From Asterella californica (lineage: Eukaryota > Streptophyta > Marchantiopsida > Marchantiales > Aytoniaceae), in contig JAYKYS010000007.1 in the NCBI GenBank assembly GCA_036924285.1, forward strand, positions 1,860,001 to 1,924,000: a stretch of DNA of 64,000 nucleotides. The letters run 5' to 3'. The notes under the pieces were generated by a model, which worked only from the letters and a program-made list of their open reading frames with translations, did not search any database and had not been told where the DNA came from. This document shows, one piece after another, positions 1-10,446 of the stretch (within the stretch, counting starts at the first letter, position 1; every line of letters begins with the position of its first letter). Position numbers and translations under genes: made by a program.

Positions 1-778
1 AGTTATGGTTAAACTTAGCTGTACTTTTGGCAGAATTCAGATATTTGCTAAAGAGTGAGCACTACTATCTTGTCATCTTGTCTAAAAGATAGAAAGGAGG
101 TGGAAAGTATCCCTTATCTCCTTTTTGACTTGATATTAGTGGTTGGATTAAAGTTGTGGACTTTGTGGGCATTAAAAACAAGAAGAGATTCCACATGTTT
201 CCTTTTTAGTGGGTCCTAGTGTAGAGGGGGGTGGAAATTCGAGATTCCTTGAGAATATTCTAGAATCCTTCTAGAAGTTGTTGACTTTGAAGGAATAAGC
301 CCATGTGAAAAGATAAAAAGCCCATGTGATCAATGCTTTTACCTTAAGTAATATCTTAGTAAAACCCGGTAAAAGTAGTTACGGCTGAGTTACCGGGGGT
401 ACCAAAGTAAAAACCTAGAATGTATAAATAGAGGAGTAGAGAAGAGCTCCTCATCCTTGTTTTCACATTGTCGTAATGACAACTTGAGTAATATAGAGAG
501 TGTGGGATATTTTTAGCATGTGAGAACTTGAGAGACGTCGTTAGAATGGAGGATTTTAGTTGATGTGTTTAAGGAGATTTTTAGTTGATAAGTTTGTGGG
601 TGTATGAATGAGTGAACTCAGCATTTTCCCTTCAAGTTCATGGTGTGCTTCCATCAAAGCCATCAGAGGTGACCCTTGAGTGAGAGACAGGCCCGACATG
701 TTGCAGATTCGTGGATGACGATCGTGGAGGATGAGAGATTGGGGGGTAGTTGATCGATAGGACCGCGGAGGGTTTACA
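1..778 (+). repeat. TE1 5' LTR (incomplete at window start)
   Basis: Base 1 corresponds to base 7845 of the complete 3' LTR, so about 134 bp of the LTR lie outside the window. It ends GGTTTACA at 778. A TATA-like stretch (tgtataaatagagg, near 421-434) followed by gagctcctcatcc is a plausible core promoter and transcription start. Confidence 0.93.
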
Positions 779-782
779 TTTT

Positions 783-800
783 TGGTTCCGTTGCCGGGAC
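783..800 (+). promoter_or_regulatory. TE1 primer-binding site
   Basis: TGGTTCCGTTGCCGGGAC lies 4 bp after the LTR end. It starts TGG, as expected for pairing to a tRNA 3' CCA. It resembles the tRNA-Asp-type site of Athila/Tat elements (TGGCGCCGTTGCCGGGGA) with a few mismatches. The tRNA assignment is inference. Confidence 0.7.
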
Positions 801-1084
801 CTCACTTGAAGGGATCGTTGAACGATGTTTAGAGTTCAGTTTTATATTCGACAAAAGGAGATTATGAGAGAGCACATGGAGAGAACGTTGGGAGGAGAGA
901 GAGCTAACGCGATGTTAGCAACGTTAGAACCTTTCGTGTATCCCGTAGTGATATATGACGCGTTCGAAGTCATTCTTTACATCTTGTTCACTTAGAAAGG
1001 GTTTGAGGAGAGTTGAAAGAGGGTGCAACAAGAGTTGTAGAGAAAGGAGGAGAGAAAAGTTATTAGAGGAGATAAATTTGTGAG

Positions 1085-1560
1085 TTTAGAAATTCTGCTC
1101 TCTGGAAAATTTGTACAGTCGCTGTCAACTTTACTGTGAATTTTATTTTCCTGTGAAACTTTCCAGTGTTTTAGATTGGCTGATAACCTATCTAAGACAA
1201 AAGAAATCATAGGAAAAGGTGGTATAGACAGGGAGCAATGAATTTTCAAAGTTGAGGGGGTCTATTCGTGAGAGTTGAGGAATTCTGTTATCTGGAAAAC
1301 ATTTACAGTCATTGTCAGATTTTCTGTCAATTTTATTTTCCTGAGAAACTTTCCAGTGTTTTAGAGTGGCTGATAAGCTATCCAGGACAAAAGAAATCAT
1401 GAGAAGATGAGGTCTGAAGAGAGAGAAAGAATTTTTCAAAGTGGAGGGGGTTGACAACCATGAGGGAAGTGAAAATATACAAATTTCAGTTCTCTGAAAA
1501 TTTGTACAGTCATCACCATCTCTTCTGATTAGGGAAGTTTCTGTTGAAACTTCATGATTT
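1085..1560 (+). repeat. Degenerate tandem repeats (~190 bp, 2.3 copies) in TE1 leader
   Basis: Units start near 1091, 1279 and 1483. The first two share ordered blocks such as ttctgytmtctggaaaa, ttttattttcctg, aaactttccagtgtttta and acaaaagaaatcat. The third keeps only the first ~60 bp. They lie between the primer-binding site and the first ORF and are not convincingly coding. Confidence 0.8.
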
Positions 1561-1984
1561 AGTAGCTTGGAGGTTGAGCTACAGGAGACCACAAAAATCT
1601 TGGAGAGATCTCTTACCAACTAAGAGATATACGTTTCGGCATACAAGGAGGTCTCGAAGATACTTCATGGGGAATCCAGTTCGAATGACGAGGTGGAAGA
1701 AGAGACGTTTAGGAGTTCGAACAGAGACGGAGAAGCCCAAGTTGAGTATAGATGAGTTACGAACCCGCATCTATAGCACTTGGGGTGCCCTCTTTACCCT
1801 ATACGAAGAAGCTTTCGCGACCATTGGCACAGATTTGAAGAAAGCCGAGTTTAAAGCATCATTCACTGTGGAGGCCACGAATGCTCCTGGTGAAGTAGAG
1901 TTGGATCCTTACAAGAGTGAGTTCAAGATGTCTGTTGTGATTAGTACAAACGATGGTGAGGAGGATCATATCTTCGATAGTTAA
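1544..1984 (+). CDS. Accessory ORF1 of TE1, unknown function
   Basis: This 146-codon open frame lies upstream of gag inside TE1. Its N-terminal half is strongly basic (many Arg/Lys around residues 14-60, e.g. RRPQKSW and RHTRRSRR) and its C-terminal half is acidic, ending in DGEEDHIFDS. No domain is recognised. It begins within the last leader repeat, so the first few residues may be fortuitous. A basic N-terminus next to the packaging region could suit RNA binding, but that is inference. Extra ORFs upstream of gag occur in some large plant Ty3/gypsy elements. Confidence 0.5.
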   Translation: MKLHDLVAWRLSYRRPQKSWRDLLPTKRYTFRHTRRSRRYFMGNPVRMTRWKKRRLGVRTETEKPKLSIDELRTRIYSTWGALFTLYEEAFATIGTDLKKAEFKASFTVEATNAPGEVELDPYKSEFKMSVVISTNDGEEDHIFDS

Positions 1985-2122
1985 TTTTAGATTAGATTTT
2001 ATTTCGTGTATAGCATGTATAATACACGATTTCCAATATAAAGCTCGGAAGAGTTAAGAAAGTGAGGTAGAATTATTTTCCTCTATGATATTTTGTCCAC
2101 TTAATGGTTGAGAAGGTGCAAC

Positions 2123-2599
2123 ATGAGTGGAAATTCAACAGATTGGAAAGTTAGACTTAGAAACCTTCCTCAAGGTTTAGATGTCATAGTAAGTGTCGGA
2201 GAAAGTTCGAGAGAGATTATCGTCGAGTTTGAAAACCCTAGTACTAAACCTCAAGTAGAATCTCCGAGGAGAAGAGTAGAAACCGACTTGTGGTGTTATT
2301 TCTGTAGAGGGTTGGGACACAAAATAGTGAATTGTCCAACTAGAATCAGAACCGAGAGAGCTAAAGGGAAGCGGGAGTTTACCGATTTAAGTCTTCGAGT
2401 GGGTCCATCGTCACCAGCGCCAATTCATCTTCTAGGCGAAGATCTTTGTCCAAGTTGTGGAGTGGGTGATCTATCCAGAGGACACAAGTGCGTCGATGTG
2501 GCCGCCCTACTTACGTCAGTAGTCGAGAAGTTGGACGAGACTCAAAGAGCTGAGACGGAGAAGTTGTCGACTTCAAAAGAGGACTCAGCTGAGTTGTGA
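2123..2599 (+). CDS. Accessory ORF2 of TE1 with two zinc-knuckle-like motifs
   Basis: About 158 codons starting at an internal ATG (MSGNSTDWKVRL). A CCHC-type knuckle is visible around residues 59-72 (CYFCRGLGHKIVNC, matching C-X2-C-X4-H-X4-C). A second Cys/His cluster (CPSCGVGDLSRGHKC) follows. CCHC knuckles bind single-stranded nucleic acid in retroelement nucleocapsids. Here the knuckle precedes the main gag and is separate from the gag-encoded one near 3706, so the element may carry two nucleocapsid-like proteins. The ORF could instead be a displaced gag fragment. The 200 bp between its stop and gag contain no supported gene. Confidence 0.55.
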   Translation: MSGNSTDWKVRLRNLPQGLDVIVSVGESSREIIVEFENPSTKPQVESPRRRVETDLWCYFCRGLGHKIVNCPTRIRTERAKGKREFTDLSLRVGPSSPAPIHLLGEDLCPSCGVGDLSRGHKCVDVAALLTSVVEKLDETQRAETEKLSTSKEDSAEL

Positions 2600-2812
2600 T
2601 GGAGATCGTCATTCGGATGGTGGAGAAGGCGGTGATGCGACTCAGGCTCATGATTACTTTGGGGGAAGAGATGACACAAGAGGTGTTGTTACAACCATTT
2701 CCTTTCATTTTACCTATGGTAGATTATTCGCGAATGGAATTGGTGATGTTCGTACTCTTTTAGCGAGTAGTTATTGCACAAAAATTAGAAGGGTAGAAAG
2801 AATAGTTACAAG

Positions 2813-4709
2813 ATGGGGAAGTTACCAGTGTTTCATGGGAAGGACAATGAAGATGTAGAACCATTTGTACGAGACTTCAAAAGGGGTTGCATCGGAAACA
2901 ACGTGAGAAGGAAGGAAGAATGGGTGTTGTTACTGTCAGAGTTTTTAGAAGATTTTGCTCTTACGTGGTATGACGACCGAGTGAAGAGCAAGACACCTGG
3001 TGCAGTTGAGGACACATGGGAGACGTTGAGTAATGCACTCATCGAAGAATTTCTTCCAGAAGAGAGTTATGAGAAGCTCATGGTGGAGCTTACTCATTTG
3101 AAGCAACGGGACGACGAGAAAGTTCAGCAATATGCCGAAAGGGTGGATAAGTTGGCAACGGTTTCAGACGGTCCTACGGAAGAGTGGAGACAATGTGGAG
3201 CTAACGATGGCGGGGATTGGAGCAGTGTTGACCAAGAACTTGGTGGGAGGGTTGAGGCCTTCAATTCGAACCCAAGTGAGGTACGAGAAGCCAGCAACCA
3301 AAGCGGAGGCCATCAAGATTGCGACAAACATGGAAGAGAGTTTGGATGAAGGAGATATCATCCAACCTCATCATGCTGCTCTGGTGTCAACTCCGACTCC
3401 TGGTGTAGTCACAACGATCGCACGTGCACCATCACAATTGGTGATTGCTTCAACGTCAGCTCCTACTCCAACGGTGGTGCCAAGACCGTTTGTCCCAACA
3501 ACGATGTCTACTGCCACCTCTGATTTTCATGCTGAGCTGAAGAGCATCACCGATACTCTTACGGATCTCAAGATAAACGTGGTGCAGTTACGAGAATGGA
3601 GGAACAAAGGTGGAGGAGGAGGTCAAAGAGGTTACGACAACAATCCCAACCGAGGAAATCAAGGTAACTTTGGAGGCAACCAAGGTAACTTTGGAGGAAT
3701 CACTTGTTGGACGTGTGGAGGTTCTCATTTCCAGCGAAATTGTCCTAACAACGGAGCAAGAGGTGCCGAAGCTATCAGAATGAATGTGGGTGGAGGAAAT
3801 CCATCACAAAGACGAGACAAGGGGGTGGCTACTATCGATGTCGTGCGAGATCTCATCTACGAGAAAGGAGAGAGTTCAAACTCTTCTCATGCACCGGTGG
3901 AGCTTTTAGCTCAAGAAAGGAAAAGAACTCGATTTTCTGATGAACCGGTTTTCATGGAGGAGTCAGCAAGTAGAAGTACTCGTTCGAGTAATGTTTCGAG
4001 TACACCAAGGGAGCCAAGAAGGAAGCTGGGGATGGCGGATTTCACCATTTCATCTTCCCAAGCGGGATATGATGTGGTTGAAGATGTGGGTGCTCAGAAA
4101 GCCAACATCACTGTTGGACAACTGATCGCACTTAATCCCAGCTTACGAAGAGAACTCAGAGGAGGACTGAATTCTAAGAAAAGCAAGAAAAAGAAACCCA
4201 AGATCAAGACATCAAAGTCAGTGGGAGTTGGTGTGGTGGATGTGCATGCTTCAGAGGTATGCACTAGGGCTTCAAAGATTGAAGTCCGGTTGAATGGTCA
4301 CTACGTCTTTGACGTATTGGTGGATGGAGGATCGGCTGTCAACGCCATATCGGAGAGGTTGATGAAGAAGTTGGAGATGGAACCAACTCGCCCGGCTAGC
4401 ATTGTCGTGGGGATGGCTAACAAGCAACGGATAAGACCTCTTGGTGTGTTAGAGAAGGTGGTCGTGTCTGTGATGGGAGTTCAAACTATGATGTCCTTTC
4501 AAGTGTTAAAGGACTCTAGTTATGATTTGCTCCTAGGTAGGCCTTGGTTGAGAGCTGTGCGCACCACAGATAGGTGGCACAAGGGATATTTACAGATTGG
4601 GCCTAGAGATCATAGAGTGATAGTTCCTCTCTCGGGTGTTGGAGTTGTGACTTCTGACTCTGATAGACCCACTAGTGACTACTGGGAATCTGATACGGAG
4701 GATGATTAG
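2813..4709 (+). pseudogene. gag-pro: TE1 gag-protease, frameshifted
   Basis: Starts ATGGGGAAG (MGKLPVFHGKDNEDVEPFV), a typical plant retrotransposon gag opening. The gag core (TWYDD, WETLSNALIEEF) reads in one frame to about 3160. It then continues one frame on (GLRPSIRTQVRYEKPATKAE), implying a one-base insertion or two-base loss near 3160-3200. A CCHC knuckle CWTCGGSHFQRNC lies near 3706. An aspartic protease follows near 4320-4360 (VLVDGGSAVNAI) with the conserved downstream LLGRPWL. The active-site triad reads DGG instead of the usual DTG/DSG. The frame stops at TAG (4707-4709) but stays open beyond it into pol, so gag-pro-pol was probably one polyprotein. Confidence 0.88.
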
Positions 4710-7697
4710 AGTGTCTCAGAAGTAGATACCGGAGATTCTTACGATCAAGAATCCTCGTCTGAGGACGAAGGATTTGGTCGAGATGAATCATTACATCAGC
4801 TTAGTGCTATTGACTTGTTGCCTCGACCAGCAGTGGAGAAAGATCCTGACAAAGAAGAGTTGAGTGAGGCAGAGATTGTGAGAAGACTCTCTACCCTGAA
4901 GTTTGGTATCAATGTCACTCAAGAAGAGAAAAGTAGATTCCTAGATATATTTCGAAAATATATCCATGTGTTTGCTTTCAGCTACAAAGATTTGAAGGAG
5001 GTGACTCTCGAGACGAATCGAATCGAATTAGAGGAGCACGCAAGACCAGTTCGACAGAAGCAGAGAAGGGTCAATCCCACAACGGCAATGATGGTCAAGG
5101 AGGAGATAGACAAGTTGAAGGAGGCGAGTTTCATCTATGAGGTGGAGAACTCAGAATGGGTTTCACCCATTGTGATTGTCAAGAAGAAGAATGGTAAGCT
5201 GCGAGTGTGCATAGACTATAAGAAGTTGAATGCAGTTACCAAGAAGGATTATTATCCTCTACCATTTATAGATGAGATTTTGGAGGAAGTTGCTGGTCAT
5301 GAGTGGTATAGCTTTGGTGATGGTTATAGTGGGTATAACCAGATCAAGATAGCACAGGAGTACCAACAGTTGACTACTTTCACTACTCCTTGGAGAACAT
5401 TTGCATTTCGGGTGATGCCATTCGGATTGTGTAATGCTCCGGCCACGTTTCAAAGGTTCATGAACAAGGTGTTTGAACTATTCATAGGGAAGTTTGTTCG
5501 GGATTTCATTGACGATTTCTGTGTGTACGGACGAAAGGAGGACCACTTTGATCATGTGATCAAAGTTTTGCAGCGGTTGGAGCAAGCCAACGCTTCTCTA
5601 AATCCAGAGAAGTGCATCTTTGGCTGCGAAGAAGGTCTGCTGTTAGGGCACATCATTTCCAAGAATGGGATTGCGGTAGATCCTGAGAAGGTGAAGAAGA
5701 TTGTGGATCTTCCATTTCCGATCAACTTGACAAAGTTGAGGCAGTTTCTTGGCATGGTTGGATATTATCGTAGGTTTGTCTTTTCCTTCTCAAACAAAGC
5801 AATAGCTTTGACTATGTACATGAAGAAGGGAGTTGATTTTGACTTGATAGTGCATGATCCGAAGGCAAAGGAAGCATTTGAGGAGCTAAAAAAGGCATTA
5901 GTGACAGCTCCTATACTTGCTAAACCTGAGTGGAGTAAAGCATTTATTCTGTATACGGATGCCTCCAATGTAGCAATCGGATGTACATTAAGTCAGCTAG
6001 ATGGAGATGGGCATGATCATCTTATAGCTTATGCTAGTAGGCAGATGGTTCCAGCGGAAAAGAATTACTCCGTGACTGAACGAGAAGGATTAGCGGTGAT
6101 CTTTGGATTGAAGAAATTTCGACACTACTTGCTAGGAGGGAAATTTTCCATAGTCACAGATCACAAGGCTTTAAAGTATATCTTTAATAAGTCTAATGCC
6201 GAAGGTCGTATTGCTCGTTGGAAGATCCTTCTAACAGAATACGATTATGTGATCGAAGATAGACCAGGGAAGAAGCATGCGAATGCTGATCTTTTGTCAA
6301 GGGCTTATGATGATGAGGGAGAAGAACCGTTTGATGATTCATTTCCAGACGAGCATCTGATGACCATCACAAGCATCGAGGAGATACCGGACGAGTACAA
6401 AGAAATTTGGAGTTTCCTTGTAGATGGCTCTTTTCCAGAAGGTATGCATACCCGAGAACGTAACGCGTTGATCAAGAGATGCAAACCTTACATCATGGTG
6501 GAGGGAATTCTGTTTCATCAAGGAGCAGATGGGTTACTAAGGAGAGCAGTTGGTCAGAAGGAGGCATTCAAGCTAATGCACGAGTTTCACGACGGAACTG
6601 TTTGCGGAGGTCACTTTGCTGGTAAGATAACAGCCTTCAAGATTTTGGATGCGGGTTATCACTGGAGAGGGATTTTCAAAGAGTGTTTAGACTATTGCAA
6701 AACTTGTGACGTATGTCAAGCATTTGCTCTAAAGTCTACTAGAACACCTCCGTTAAGATCAATTCCAGTATTAGGGCCGTTTGAGAAATGGGGTATTGAC
6801 TTTGTAGGTCCTCTTAATAAGACACCTCGAGGCAATAGATACATTGTAGTCGCCACTGACTATTGTACCAAGTGGGTAGAGGCTAGACCTTTGAGGGAGA
6901 CCAATGAAACAGAAGTCGGTAGATTCCTATGGGAGAGGATCATCACGAGATTTGGATGTCCGTTAGAGTTGGTCTCAGATAGAGGAGGAGAGTTTGTAGG
7001 GAGCATGACTACTGCTATGCTACAACACTTTTCTATCAAGCCACGAGTAACGACCTCATACAAACCAAATGCTAATGGTCTTGCGGAGAAGACCAATCTT
7101 ACACTTTGTATGATGCTCGCCAAAGATGCTGGTGTTGAAACTGTGAAACATATTTGGGATAAGAGGCTACATGCCATCTTATGGGAGTACCGAACGACTA
7201 CAAAGACTTCTACTGGATACTCCCCATTTCGACTGGTTTATGGAGTGGAGTCCAAGTTGCCGATCCAATTCGAATTGGATACTTTTCAAACTATTCAACG
7301 AAAGTTGAAGAGGTCGAGAGGAGAAGACGTGGTCAGATCAAGAAGGGAGCAACTCATGGAGTTGGAAGAGACCCGAGCGGTAGCAATGATCCGGATGGAA
7401 CGAGCTCAGGCGTATCAAAAGAAGAGTTACGACAAACGGTTGGGCAAGAGGGAGGTAAAACCTTTTCAAGTCGGAGATTGGGTTATGTTGTATGATGCTA
7501 TCAAAGTCAAGAGGGCTAGGAAGAAGTTTTTTCCGAGATATTTTGGTCCTTTTGTTGTAGATAAGGTGTGGAGCAACTTCACATATGACCTTCAGGAGTT
7601 GGGAGGAAGGAGATTCGATCGGGTCAACCATGACAAGTTGAAGTTGTTTCATCGACGAAAGTTCTCTCTTCACTCCGAGGACGGAGCGAAAATTTAG
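4710..7697 (+). CDS. pol: TE1 pol: reverse transcriptase, RNase H, integrase
   Basis: The frame is continuous with gag-pro across the TAG at 4707. Residue numbers count from codon 4815. RT shows WVSPIVIVKKKNGKLRVCID (115-134), YSGYNQIKI, and FIDD (231-234) as the catalytic box. RNase H has LYTDASNVAIG (379-389) and TDHKALKYIF. Integrase has the zinc-binding H592/H600/C628/C631 set and a catalytic D662, D722, E758 triad, the last two separated by 35 residues as expected. The tail (GDWVMLYD, FFPRYFGPFVV) is the usual GPY/F-like module; no chromodomain follows. The domains are intact apart from the upstream stop, so the enzyme could be functional if read-through or complementation occurs. Confidence 0.93.
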   Translation, partial: SVSEVDTGDSYDQESSSEDEGFGRDESLHQLSAIDLLPRPAVEKDPDKEELSEAEIVRRLSTLKFGINVTQEEKSRFLDIFRKYIHVFAFSYKDLKEVTLETNRIELEEHARPVRQKQRRVNPTTAMMVKEEIDKLKEASFIYEVENSEWVSPIVIVKKKNGKLRVCIDYKKLNAVTKKDYYPLPFIDEILEEVAGHEWYSFGDGYSGYNQIKIAQEYQQLTTFTTPWRTFAFRVMPFGLCNAPATFQRFMNKVFELFIGKFVRDFIDDFCVYGRKEDHFDHVIKVLQRLEQANASLNPEKCIFGCEEGLLLGHIISKNGIAVDPEKVKKIVDLPFPINLTKLRQFLGMVGYYRRFVFSFSNKAIALTMYMKKGVDFDLIVHDPKAKEAFEELKKALVTAPILAKPEWSKAFILYTDASNVAIGCTLSQLDGDGHDHLIAYASRQMVPAEKNYSVTEREGLAVIFGLKKFRHYLLGGKFSIVTDHKALKYIFNKSNAEGRIARWKILLTEYDYVIEDRPGKKHANADLLSRAYDDEGEEPFDDSFPDEHLMTITSIEEIPDEYKEIWSFLVDGSFPEGMHTRERNALIKRCKPYIMVEGILFHQGADGLLRRAVGQKEAFKLMHEFHDGTVCGGHFAGKITAFKILDAGYHWRGIFKECLDYCKTCDVCQAFALKSTRTPPLRSIPVLGPFEKWGIDFVGPLNKTPRGNRYIVVATDYCTKWVEARPLRETNETEVGRFLWERIITRFGCPLELVSDRGGEFVGSMTTAMLQHFSIKPRVTTSYKPNANGLAEKTNLTLCMMLAKDAGVETVKHIWDKRLHAILWEYRTTTKTSTGYSPFRLVYGVESKLPIQFELDTFQTIQRKLKRSRGEDVVRSRREQLMELEETRAVAMIRMERAQAYQKKSYDKRLGKREVKPFQVGDWVMLYDAIKVKRARKKFFPRYFGPFVVDKVWSNFTYDLQELGGRRFDRVNHDKLKLFHRRKFSLHSEDGAKI

Positions 7698-7699
7698 TC

Positions 7700-7710
7700 C
7701 GGGGGTAAAA
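7700..7710 (+). promoter_or_regulatory. TE1 polypurine tract
   Basis: Purine-rich gggggtaaaa sits immediately before the TG of the 3' LTR and right after the pol stop, the expected position for plus-strand priming. Confidence 0.75.
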
Positions 7711-8622
7711 TGTAACGACCTATGTTACACATAGGAAGTTTGTCTATTAGTAAGGTGTTTAGTTCTAACTAAGTGTTGAGAATGTTTATTTGCTACCAAA
7801 GTACTTTTAGGAGGTATCAAGTTAGTCATGACTAGCTAAAAGTTAGTTATGGTTAAACTTAGCTGTACTTTTGGCAGAATTCAGATATTTGCTAAAGAGT
7901 GAGCACTACTATCTTGTCATCTTGTCTAAAAGATAGAAAGGAGGTGGAAAGTATCCCTTATCTCCTTTTTGACTTGATATTAGTGGTTGGATTAAAGTTG
8001 TGGACTTTGTGGGCATTAAAAACAAGAAGAGATTCCACATGTTTCCTTTTTAGTGGGTCCTAGTGTAGAGGGGGGTGGAAATTCGAGATTCCTTGAGAAT
8101 ATTCTAGAATCCTTCTAGAAGTTGTTGACTTTGAAGGAATAAGCCCATGTGAAAAGATAAAAAGCCCATGTGATCAATGCTTTTACCTTAAGTAATATCT
8201 TAGTAAAACCCGGTAAAAGTAGTTACGGCTGAGTTACCGGGGGTACCAAAGTAAAAACCTAGAATGTATAAATAGAGGAGTAGAGAAGAGCTCCTCATCC
8301 TTGTTTTCACATTGTCGTAATGACAACTTGAGTAATATAGAGAGTGTGGGATATTTTTAGCATGTGAGAACTTGAGAGACGTCGTTAGAATGGAGGATTT
8401 TAGTTGATGTGTTTAAGGAGATTTTTAGTTGATAAGTTTGTGGGTGTATGAATGAGTGAACTCAGCATTTTCCCTTCAAGTTCATGGTGTGCTTCTATCA
8501 AAGTCATCAGAGGTGACCCCTGAGTGAGAGACAGACCCGACATGTTGCAGATTCGTGGATGACGATCGTGGAGGATGAGAGATCGGGGGGTAGTTGATCG
8601 ATAGGACCGCGGAGGGTTTACA
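7711..8622 (+). repeat. TE1 3' LTR (912 bp, complete)
   Basis: Starts TGTAACGACC and ends GGTTTACA, with a short TGT...ACA inverted terminus. The last 778 bp align to the left LTR with five differences, all transitions near the 3' end. Confidence 0.94.
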
Positions 8623-9576
8623 AAACGAAGAGCTTGGCTCACCGATCGCGAAGTACAGCCCAACCTCAAGTCGCAGGTGAACGAAAATCTCATGTAAGCA
8701 CTTCCCTGCGAGCCAATTTCACTCAGAACTTCCAAACCGCCCGATGAAAACTGGTATCGTCTTCAATTTCCTGTAGAACTCGGTGTTCTGATCCCGTTGG
8801 ATCCAAGGACATCAAGTTTGGACTCCGGAACGGCCCGAACGGTCCAACTCTCCTTCACAAGTAACTGAAAACTCCAAATCTGCTCCCTGCGTCTCAATTT
8901 CACTCAGTACGCACCCCCCATCCGTCTCTTCCCTAACCGTTTGAACCAGTGCGTAGCCTGCACAGATCTGAACCCAACGACGCCTTGCGCGTTTGCATTG
9001 GACTTCCAAATCTCCCGCACGGTCGCTGACAGGTCGCAGGCGCAAGCAAGCGTCTTAAGCAGCCCCCTTGTTACAGTCCCTGTACGTACAGTTCTCTCCT
9101 CAATAATAAGAAGCAGGCCCCTTGCGTCTTTGATATAACACCTGAAGCCTTAAATACCCAGTCAGCAAGTAACCAAGAGCCTAGCTTGATTTTACCTTCT
9201 TTCGAATCGCATAACTTCTTCTCTGGATGTCCAAACGAAGTAAACAAGATGCCCATGGAAAGCTGACAACAAGCTCTACCCATCCATGTGATGAAAGTGA
9301 AGATTTGAAGTTGCGCCAAAAGCCCGTAAGCTGGGGCCTAGCTTATTTTCTCCATCTTTCGAGCCATGTAACTTCTCCACTAGGCGTCCAAACGAAGTAG
9401 ACAAAGTGTCTATGAAAAGCTGACAAGGAGCTCTACCCATCTATGCGATAAAAGCAAAGATCCAAAATGGTGCCAAAACCCGTAAGCTGAGGCCTAGCTT
9501 GTCTTCTCATGAGTGACTTTGGAGCGACAAGCATCGAAGTTTGAATTTCAGGTAGAAGCCGGTCCACGACACGACA
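8623..9576 (-). repeat. Fragment of element-B-family LTR, interrupted by TE1
   Basis: Reverse complement of the first ~1.1 kb of the LTR at 52441-54462. The LTR start (cgacacgaca read on +) is at 9576. The opposite end is cut by TE1 exactly in the block that in B reads gtgagccaagctcttcgtt. It has only two of the ~156-bp internal tandem units where B has three and is visibly more divergent, so it is an older family member. Confidence 0.85.
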
Positions 9577-9721
9577 ACGGGGAGAGGACAATTTGACTAA
9601 CAGTTGGAGGGATATCTGCTATAGATGTTTTGAATCCTTTCTGAAATGTGAAGGATTGAGTATAAGAAAGTTGTTTTGTAGTAGTAGTAACTTTGAAAGA
9701 TATAGTAGTTTTGCTCATAAT

Positions 9722-10446
9722 AGTTTTATGGGTGGTCGGGGTGAAGTCCTTTGTGGTCGGTTTGATTGAGAAGCAGTTTCATGATTTAGAGCTGACTGGG
9801 GCTTATTCTATAGGGATGAAGATGTTACCGTGACTAGATTTGGGTGGAGCATATGTAACAAAGGATTTGAATGATTTAAAACCTGCTGATGTTTTTGGGT
9901 TCGGGAATGTTGACTTTCACTTCTCGGACTCCGTGAAATATTCTTGTCTTTCAGTTAAAACGCGTAATGATCTTATATTTCCTTTAAGCGGTTAAACTCA
10001 ATGTATAGGGTTTAAGATCTCTCTTGCTTTGTGTATGGGAGCTGATTGAAAACTAATCGAAGGCCCGGAGGGCCGCCGGAATTGAAACCTTTAGCAAAAT
10101 TCGTGAATTAAATCCCTTGAAAATGTAATACCTATAGTAAAGAAACACTAGGCAACGCTTTCTAGAAACTTGTTTTCATTTCACTTTATGGACGTGTAAA
10201 GGGTTATTTCGATACCAGGTCAGGAGTCACGTGTTAGGGAAAGGAGGTCAACTTACAAACCCTTACATCGCTAGTTTAGTTACCGGGTAGAGGAGTTTTA
10301 GGTTCGATTTTGAACGGGATTTCAATTCATAGGGGTTTAGTCGTGTCAGCTACGATCGACGGATTTATTTCGATCTTATCTTTGGATGAGGTTTTTACTG
10401 TTGTCCAGGGGCCTTTAATAAATCTTTATAAAATGCTGTTTTAGAT
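9722..10446 (+). pseudogene. dpo: Relic of mitochondrial-plasmid-type family B DNA polymerase
   Basis: Three blocks in conserved order match protein-primed DNA polymerases of plant and fungal mitochondrial plasmids. (1) SFMGGRGEVLCGRFD near 9722-9766, the GGR.E block before motif A. (2) HDLELTGAYSIGM near 9781-9820, the motif A region (usually D.NS.YP). It runs, after one TGA, into a 60-residue open stretch ending in RNDLIFPLSG. (3) GLVVSATIDGFISILSLDEV near 10335-10395, where TIDGF occupies the motif C (TDG/DTDS) position. Stops and frameshifts separate the blocks. Family assignment rests on motif order; exact origin is not certain. Confidence 0.62.

Larger units (their letters stand above)
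1..8622 (+). mobile_element. TE1: Ty3/gypsy LTR retrotransposon, 5' LTR truncated by window edge
   Basis: Two near-identical direct repeats (1-778 and 7845-8622) bracket a gag-protease-RT-RNase H-integrase coding region in plant Ty3/gypsy order. The complete right LTR starts TGTAACG and ends GTTTACA. A primer-binding site follows the left LTR and a purine-rich tract precedes the right one. I counted five differences between the LTRs over 778 bp, all transitions and all in the last ~130 bp, so insertion was recent. No chromodomain is seen after integrase, and the primer site resembles the tRNA-Asp type of Athila/Tat elements, so a non-chromovirus is likely. The copy is damaged: one frameshift in gag and one in-frame TAG before RT. 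The right flank is an LTR of the element-B family, so TE1 inserted into an older retroelement. Confidence 0.95.

Noticed and set aside
1188..1619. Long minus-strand frame in the TE1 leader
   Set aside because: Antisense to the tandem leader repeats; Ser/Leu-rich product repeats with the DNA and has no domain.
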